A stretch of DNA of 38,927 nt from Coriobacteriia bacterium (GTDB taxonomy: Bacteria; Actinomycetota; Coriobacteriia; WRKU01; JAENWW01), in contig JAENWW010000014.1 in assembly GCA_016649875.1 (NCBI GenBank), forward strand, positions 1 to 38,927. The letters are read 5' to 3'. Position 1 is the first letter of the stretch; every line of letters begins with the position of its first letter. The notes beneath the pieces are model-generated. The model did no database searches. It saw only the letters and a program-made list of their open reading frames with translations, and had not been told where the DNA came from. Positions 34,136 to 38,927 of this stretch are shown piece after piece. A program made the translations under genes and the position numbers.

Positions 34136-35422
34136 TCACGCGTTGCTTCGCATGCCAAGCGACAGCGCTGCCGCTGTCGTAAGTTCTTCGATGCGTGCCG
34201 CCGTGAGGTGCCGTGTCTCCATCACGATGTGCTTGGCGTCATAGTGGCTCAAATCATCCGTGAGAATACGCAGCCCGAGTTCATCTGCCTTCTCGGCATA
34301 CATCGTACCCGGGAAAGGCGTGGTATAGGAGATCAGCAACTTTCCACCAGCGTCCTGGATAACGTGCATGAACGCAAAGGTCTCAGCCAACGTCTCCTCG
34401 GTATCTTCTGGAAAGGGGACCATGAACGAGCACGAGACGCTGATACCCAACGCCACCGCTTGACGCACCGCTGCGAGAGCAGTGTCTTTCTTGATGCCCT
34501 TCACTGAGTCCAAGATCTCCTGCGCCCCGGATTCGATGCCGTACTGGATGCCCGTGAATCCCACCTCAGCCATACGCTGCAGTGTGGGCTCGTCGACACA
34601 ATCCACGCGTGTTGCACATCCCCAGGTGACGTGCCCCTCGTAGGTGGCGAGCGCATCGAGCAGCCCTGTGAACCAGGTACGGTTCGCGGTCAGGATGTCA
34701 TCCGCAAGAAAGATGTGCTCCGCGCCATACGTGGTCACGACTTCCTCGACTTCGAGCATGATGTCTTCCACCGGACGAGGGCGACGTTTACCGCCCCATA
34801 GCGCCGATGCCGAGCAAAACGGGCAGCGATACGGACAGCCACCCCGTGCCGTGAGGATGTTGAAAGCATCTTCGTAGAAGTCGAGGAAGAGCAGCTGCCG
34901 CGCCGGACGTCCTATCTCGCTCACTCCCAACGGAGGTCGCGGCGGATTTAAGACAGGCACGCCTCGGGCTTTGTGTCCCAACCCAGCTATTGCTTCGATG
35001 TCCTCGGCAGCAGCACCAGTCTCGATTGCAGCGACCAATTCGACCGCCGTGCGCTCGCCCTCCCCCACGATGATGTAGTCGAGATCAGGCTCGGCCAACG
35101 CTTCCAGACGCACGATGCTCACGTGCGGACCGCCGATCATGACCGGGATCGCAGAATCGCGTTCTTTCACTTGCCGAGCGATGGCTAACGCGTTGGGATA
35201 CGTTTCCGTGTGCGAGGAGATGCCCACCACATCGGGACCGAAGCGGTTGAGTGCAGCCGTGAGTCGGGCTGGATTGAGACCCGTCAGGTTGAGGTCGATC
35301 AACTCGACGTCGTGGCCCGCGTCCAGTAGATGTTGCGCCACATAGGCAAGACCAAGGGGTGGCGACAAATGCGAATGCGCCGTAATAGCCGCAACCGGTG
35401 CCTCGATAAGCAGTACATGCAT
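34136..35422 (-). CDS. B12-binding-domain-type radical SAM protein
   Basis: A 428-residue protein. The first 150 residues have the cobalamin-binding-like fold pattern (LLIEAP, LSPPLGLAYVAQHL, PDVVGISS, PVMIGGPHVS, DYIIVGEGE) but not the DxHxxG motif, so cobalamin would have to bind base-on. The radical SAM centre is CPYRCPFC with Cys196, Cys200 and Cys203, followed by FLADDILTANR and GIESGAQEILDSVKGI. This group includes enzymes of tetrapyrrole, lipid and natural-product methylation. The reaction here is unknown. AGGTG lies about 9 bases before the ATG. It lies downstream of the AOR cluster, separated by a hairpin. Confidence 0.9.
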   Translation of the reverse strand: MHVLLIEAPVAAITAHSHLSPPLGLAYVAQHLLDAGHDVELIDLNLTGLNPARLTAALNRFGPDVVGISSHTETYPNALAIARQVKERDSAIPVMIGGPHVSIVRLEALAEPDLDYIIVGEGERTAVELVAAIETGAAAEDIEAIAGLGHKARGVPVLNPPRPPLGVSEIGRPARQLLFLDFYEDAFNILTARGGCPYRCPFCSASALWGGKRRPRPVEDIMLEVEEVVTTYGAEHIFLADDILTANRTWFTGLLDALATYEGHVTWGCATRVDCVDEPTLQRMAEVGFTGIQYGIESGAQEILDSVKGIKKDTALAAVRQAVALGISVSCSFMVPFPEDTEETLAETFAFMHVIQDAGGKLLISYTTPFPGTMYAEKADELGLRILTDDLSHYDAKHIVMETRHLTAARIEELTTAAALSLGMRSNA

Positions 35423-35452
35423 GCTGCATCACCTAACTTTTGTCCAAAGGAA

Positions 35453-35496
35453 ACCGGCCGCCGGGCTCCATCTGCGGAGTCTGACGGCCGGCCGGT
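35453..35496 (-). terminator. Possible terminator at the end of the AOR cluster
   Basis: ACCGGCCG (35453-35460) pairs with CGGCCGGT within CGGCCGGCCGGT (35485-35496), with an inner stem of CTCC and GGAG. On the minus strand it ends in TTTCCTTTGG, a broken T run. A GC-rich stem makes termination plausible, but the T run is weak. Confidence 0.5.
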
Positions 35497-35509
35497 GTAT
35501 CACGTGCTT

Positions 35510-35917
35510 CTAGTCCTGCTCACCCGATACGGGTGCGAGAAGCTCCTTGCACTGTGCAAGCCTCTCGGCCAACAACTTCTTCATATCCGGTACTAGAAAT
35601 CCATAAGCCTTACGTGTCGCGATAATCACATCGAGCGCCGATGCGAGCTCCGCGTCACCGAGCTTGTCAGCGATCCATCTCGAGAGGGTCGCCGGATCAA
35701 CATAGTTGATCGTCGTCCACTTGCTATTGGAATCAACCAGGTTCCCGTTGTGTATGACAAGGAAGCTCTCGGCCTCCTCGAGACTGAACAGCCGTACGGG
35801 CCTGGTTCCAGCCATGGGGGTCAGGATGCCGGCCTCAAGGGCTTCTTCCGGCTCGAAGTGGCGCATAAGCCGCTGGGCAGTCTCAATATCGATAGCACTC
35901 AGTATGGTCTCACTCAT
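35510..35917 (-). CDS. Small protein coupled to the AOR subunit
   Basis: A 135-residue soluble protein of unknown function. Its ATG overlaps the stop of the AOR gene by 4 bases (ATGA), so the two are translationally coupled and it is probably an accessory factor. It starts SAIDIETAQRLMRHFEPEEALEAGILTP, has a middle segment SLEEAESFLVIHNGNLVDSNS, and ends in long acidic-basic helices rich in Leu and Ala (LLAERLAQCKELLA). It has one cysteine, no signal peptide and no membrane segment. A chaperone, cofactor-insertion factor or small enzyme subunit are possible; none is shown by sequence. Confidence 0.78.
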   Translation of the reverse strand: MSETILSAIDIETAQRLMRHFEPEEALEAGILTPMAGTRPVRLFSLEEAESFLVIHNGNLVDSNSKWTTINYVDPATLSRWIADKLGDAELASALDVIIATRKAYGFLVPDMKKLLAERLAQCKELLAPVSGEQD

Positions 35918-38019
35918 GCAGATGCACCCAACTTTCCGGCCTTTTCAAGCGCGTCGGCGACGTTCGCCAGGTCGAGCTTCTCAAGCGTCTCACGCGTCGG
36001 CCATCCGGACTTGACGTCCCAGCCTTCCACCTTGAAGAACAGCGTCTTCCAGTCTTCGGACTTCTGACGGTCGAGGATACGTCCGGCCACGCTCTTGTAA
36101 GACCACTCGTTGTTCTCGAACACCGGCATGGTGTAGGGAGCTTCGTAGGTGGTCATCCCAGGCTGCGCGCCGGTCGTATAGTTATACTCAGTGAACTTCT
36201 CGATGTCGCGATGACGACCCTGAAGGATCCAGATCGCACGGTCGAGGTTCCAGATTCTGCGTCCGACTTCCATGCCTTCCGCGAAGGTCATGTTTCCGCC
36301 GATGACGGCGTTAATGAACTTGTTCTCTCCGACGCTGGTCATGCCCTCGTGCTCAGGACCGTAGGGGTTGACGAAGTCGGCCCATCCCCAGTCACAGAAC
36401 CCCATCGCCTGCTTGTAGAACCTCGTGTAGTGGCGATGCCATGCGACGGTCTTGGCCATGGACTCGGAGTAAATGCCCTCGTCGCTGTAGTTGATTGCCA
36501 TCGGATCGTTGTACGGGATCATCTTCTTGGCGAAGATCTCGGCGAGACGCTGCGCGCTCACAGCAGGCTCCACGCCGAACAGCCCGGCGATGGTCGGCGT
36601 CCAATAGACGTGCCAGTTGAAGTCGTGCTCGTTGATGTCGCGCTCACCCATGAGTGATCCGTAGCCCCACTCGACTTCGGTGCGTGCGTCATAGTGTTGC
36701 GGGAGACCCCACTCCTGAAGCGGCAGAATCCCGCTCGTAGTATCAATCTCAAGACGACCCCACGCAAGAGCCGCCTGGGCGACGCCCTTGCAAAGCTCCT
36801 TGCCGATGTCGGTCTGAGTGATGATGCAATTGATAAACGCCTCGGCCCATTCGCCGGAGCCGAACTTGTCGAACGGCAGGTTCGAGTCAATCGCCTTGCC
36901 CTTGCCCAGAATGCCCTTGTTGTACAACTGCTCGAGCCACAGCGTGGCTGCTTCGACGGCGAAGGCGTTCACACCGGAGAGCTGGATCGCATCGGTAGCC
37001 CGAGGAGCCGCATCGGTAATCTTCCCGTGCGCCTTGACGTCGTGGGCATCGTACCAGAAGAAGTCGACGCACTGGGACTCGTTACCCTGGCCTGTATCTG
37101 TTCTGCCACGGCAGCTGCGGATACATCCGACGCAGCCCTGCGGGCGCGACTTGACGCCTTCGGGTGTGTCCTGCATCGGCGCGAGCGGCTTACCCGGCGT
37201 GGAGCCGAAGGACGTCAGGCCGACATACTCGGCGGGATCGTCATGGTGTCCGGCGAACGAGTAACTGTTGGACCACAGGCGAGCAGCCATAAGTGCCTTC
37301 GGGTCAGCGATCGCAACGCCACCGGTACCGAGAACACTGACCGCTTTAAGGTTCTTCGAAGCGAAGACCCCGCCGAATCCGCCCTGTCCGGCGCCGTTAC
37401 CGGCATCGTGGATGAGTGCGGCCATCGGACCGAAGCGCTCGGCGTTCGGGCCGGTGGTGAGTACTGCCGGGCGCTGGGTGGTGCGTCCCGAGTCACGTGA
37501 CTGCCCGAGGTTAGTCCAGTCGTTATCCTTCTTGCTGGGCTCGACGCTCGCCCAGATCTCTTCTTGGGTCTCGCGAGTGTTCAAACCCCAAAGATCCGTG
37601 GCGTCCTGAAGCTTCACTTCGCCGTTGATGATGTTGAGCCACACCTGCTTGGGCGACTTGCCCATCAGCACGATGCCGTCCCAGCCGGCGAACTTGAGCT
37701 GAGTCGAAAAACGTCCGCCGAAGTTGGAGCGGGTGAACCACCCGATTGGGTAGGCCTGGATGCCGATGCCTTGCACTTCGCACCGACCGGCCACAGACGG
37801 CGCCAAGGTGCCGGAAAGCGGCGATGCCATGATTGTCACGACGTTGCCGGGGTCGGTTCCCTTGATCGTCTTGTCTTCGCACAGGTCGAAGAAGAGGGCG
37901 GAGCCGATCCCATGTCCACCGCCCCATGACTTGTACTTCTCAGTGAGTATCGTTTCAAATTTTCCGGTGGTTAGGTCCACTTTAAGGATCTTCCCGGAGT
38001 ATCCATTACCACTAGCCAT
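35914..38019 (-). CDS. Aldehyde:ferredoxin oxidoreductase family catalytic subunit
   Basis: A 701-residue protein of the AOR family, whose members hold a tungsten or molybdenum bis-pterin and one [4Fe-4S] cluster. It begins GYSGKILKVDLTTGKFE, has RSNFGGRFSTQLKFAGWDGIV near 97-116, the cluster cysteines Cys296, Cys299 and Cys303 (CVGCIRSC) and Cys542 (GFCDWGW), and the C-terminal VGRRIWNLDRAIWILQGRHR. It is longer than the roughly 600 residues of Pyrococcus AOR. There is no signal peptide. GGAGG precedes the ATG. Partner genes are the Tat ferredoxin upstream and the small protein downstream. It could oxidise an aldehyde or reduce an acid; the substrate is not known. Confidence 0.92.
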   Translation of the reverse strand: MASGNGYSGKILKVDLTTGKFETILTEKYKSWGGGHGIGSALFFDLCEDKTIKGTDPGNVVTIMASPLSGTLAPSVAGRCEVQGIGIQAYPIGWFTRSNFGGRFSTQLKFAGWDGIVLMGKSPKQVWLNIINGEVKLQDATDLWGLNTRETQEEIWASVEPSKKDNDWTNLGQSRDSGRTTQRPAVLTTGPNAERFGPMAALIHDAGNGAGQGGFGGVFASKNLKAVSVLGTGGVAIADPKALMAARLWSNSYSFAGHHDDPAEYVGLTSFGSTPGKPLAPMQDTPEGVKSRPQGCVGCIRSCRGRTDTGQGNESQCVDFFWYDAHDVKAHGKITDAAPRATDAIQLSGVNAFAVEAATLWLEQLYNKGILGKGKAIDSNLPFDKFGSGEWAEAFINCIITQTDIGKELCKGVAQAALAWGRLEIDTTSGILPLQEWGLPQHYDARTEVEWGYGSLMGERDINEHDFNWHVYWTPTIAGLFGVEPAVSAQRLAEIFAKKMIPYNDPMAINYSDEGIYSESMAKTVAWHRHYTRFYKQAMGFCDWGWADFVNPYGPEHEGMTSVGENKFINAVIGGNMTFAEGMEVGRRIWNLDRAIWILQGRHRDIEKFTEYNYTTGAQPGMTTYEAPYTMPVFENNEWSYKSVAGRILDRQKSEDWKTLFFKVEGWDVKSGWPTRETLEKLDLANVADALEKAGKLGASA

Positions 38020-38069
38020 TGTGTGCCTCCATAAATGTTGTCATTGCGTGCAGCGCGCGCCGCCGAATA

Positions 38070-38810
38070 CTAGCCAAGGTGACCGCCCGACTTGGGCGCT
38101 CCATCAAAGCCCAGCGTGTCCCATACAGTGCCGGTGCGCAAATCGGCCTCATATCCGTCCTCGCTCTGAACGGGGAGTTCTTTGGTGAACTTGATGGCTC
38201 CCATGGAGCACACTTCTTCACAGGCCCGCTTGCCGTCGGGGCCGCCGTCTTCATCCCAGAAAGGCGTGTCCTTACACAGGTCACACTTCTGCGAATGCTT
38301 CTCTTCGAAGTTCCAGAGAGTTCGCGACGGGGTAAACGGACAAGCATTGACACAGCGCTCGCAGCCGACGCACTTGTCCGCATCTACCGTGCGCACACCG
38401 GTCGCCTTGTCCACATGCATCGCGCCGGTGGGACATGCCTCGACGCAGGACGGGTACGGACACTGGCGGCACTGCGCAATGCTGATGTCGTCGGGGAACT
38501 TTCCAAATGGATCCTGGGTAATCTGAATCCTCGAAAGCGACATGTTCGTCTCGCCGTGGTGGGTGAGCGAACAGGCCATCATGCAACTCGTGCAGCCCGC
38601 GCACTTCTTGGTATCGACCAAGAGGTAGCCGTCCGAGGCCTGGATCGCGACGACCTGGTCGGGAAGCAGAAACGCTCCACCAACGAGGCCTCCCAAAGCG
38701 AGACCCCCGCCGAGCAGACCGAAACCGGTGAGGAACTGCCTGCGAGAGAGCGTGCCTTTTTGATCCGCGGAGGCTGCTTCCTCCGTCGGGTTTATATTCT
38801 TATCAACCAT
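38070..38810 (-). CDS. Tat-exported ferredoxin-like subunit with four [4Fe-4S] motifs
   Basis: A 246-residue electron-transfer subunit. Residues 22-27 SRRQFL and the hydrophobic stretch up to residue 50 form a twin-arginine (Tat) signal or anchor, so the folded, cofactor-loaded protein is likely exported. Sixteen cysteines make four clusters: Cys70/73/76/80, Cys114/117/122/126, Cys147/150/153/157 and Cys176/179/197/201. This matches the DmsB/HybA/FdhB type. It lies 50 bases before the AOR gene. Its ATG overlaps the stop of the preceding gene by one base. Electrons from AOR would pass through it to a membrane partner, possibly the gene that precedes it. Confidence 0.92.
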   Translation of the reverse strand: MVDKNINPTEEAASADQKGTLSRRQFLTGFGLLGGGLALGGLVGGAFLLPDQVVAIQASDGYLLVDTKKCAGCTSCMMACSLTHHGETNMSLSRIQITQDPFGKFPDDISIAQCRQCPYPSCVEACPTGAMHVDKATGVRTVDADKCVGCERCVNACPFTPSRTLWNFEEKHSQKCDLCKDTPFWDEDGGPDGKRACEEVCSMGAIKFTKELPVQSEDGYEADLRTGTVWDTLGFDGAPKSGGHLG

Positions 38811-38926
38811 CAGTATTTCCTTTCAGAATTGTCGGCGCTTGACTGGGCTACGGTTTCGTCGGCTTCTGCGACGTGTGCCGCGTCAGACTCCTTGAAGCCG
38901 AGCTCGGCAAGCCATCCGGCGTGCTC
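38810..38926 (-). CDS. Unidentified gene, C-terminal 38 residues (cut by window edge)
   Basis: The frame runs off the window. The visible end is HAGWLAELGFKESDAAHVAEA, followed by an acidic, serine-rich tail ending SERKY. Its stop codon shares one base with the ATG of the Tat ferredoxin gene, and the gene's tail carries the ferredoxin's AAGGAAA ribosome site, so it is the upstream member of the same operon. Only a tail is seen, with no helix or motif; it could be a membrane subunit, chaperone or second enzyme subunit. No function can be given. Confidence 0.8.
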   Translation of the reverse strand, partial: EHAGWLAELGFKESDAAHVAEADETVAQSSADNSERKY

Positions 38927-38927
38927 G

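Overview
The window looks like chromosomal DNA of an anaerobic actinobacterium, most likely a Coriobacteriia-type lineage (inference). The reasons are moderately high G+C, frequent GTG starts, a PurF with the cysteine set of the oxygen-sensitive [4Fe-4S] type, a C_GCAxxG_C_C redox protein, a tungsten-type aldehyde:ferredoxin oxidoreductase (AOR) cluster, and a small RNA that resembles the actinobacterial 6C RNA. Most genes lie on the minus strand.

Layout. 1-2250: the 3' end of an IS200/IS605 TnpA gene with its right-end hairpin, a C_GCAxxG_C_C protein, tRNA-Lys(TTT) with its terminator, and an MscS channel. 2272-13349 (minus): the purine block, in transcription order purC, small membrane protein, purS, purQ, small membrane protein, purL, purF, purM, purN, Liv-type substrate-binding lipoprotein, terminator, purH. 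Together these enzymes cover PRPP to phosphoribosylamine, formylation of GAR, FGAM synthesis (PurLQS), AIR closure, SAICAR and the last two steps to IMP. purD, purE/K and purB are not here. 13449-15700: a histidine kinase/OmpR regulator pair. 15848-20638: an acyltransferase-3 membrane protein, an AAA/DUF4143 ATPase behind a consensus -10 and a tandem 23-bp repeat, glnA, and an Imm5-like orphan immunity gene. 20701-30446 (minus): DEAD-box helicase, anchored transglutaminase-like protein, a sugar-kinase-fold protein overlapping a DUF3343-like protein, UppP, a zinc-ribbon membrane protein, a DUF554 protein, a NYN-domain protein and a MacB/FtsX-type ABC exporter.

30447-30714 is gene-free but holds the most striking non-coding signal: an extended -10 promoter positioned to start exactly at a perfect 11-bp hairpin whose loop carries six consecutive C, followed by a strong terminator, giving a transcript of about 89 nt. 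30715-34125 holds rsgA, an AlkA-type glycosylase, a GT4 glycosyltransferase and a small membrane protein. 34136 to the end holds a B12-binding-type radical SAM protein and then a minus-strand cluster: an unknown gene cut by the window edge, a Tat-signal ferredoxin subunit with four 4Fe-4S motifs, an AOR-family catalytic subunit and a small coupled protein of unknown function. This last cluster is the best candidate for an uncharacterised enzyme system.

No gap without a gene exceeds about 270 bases. Functions are read from motifs by eye; no database search was run.
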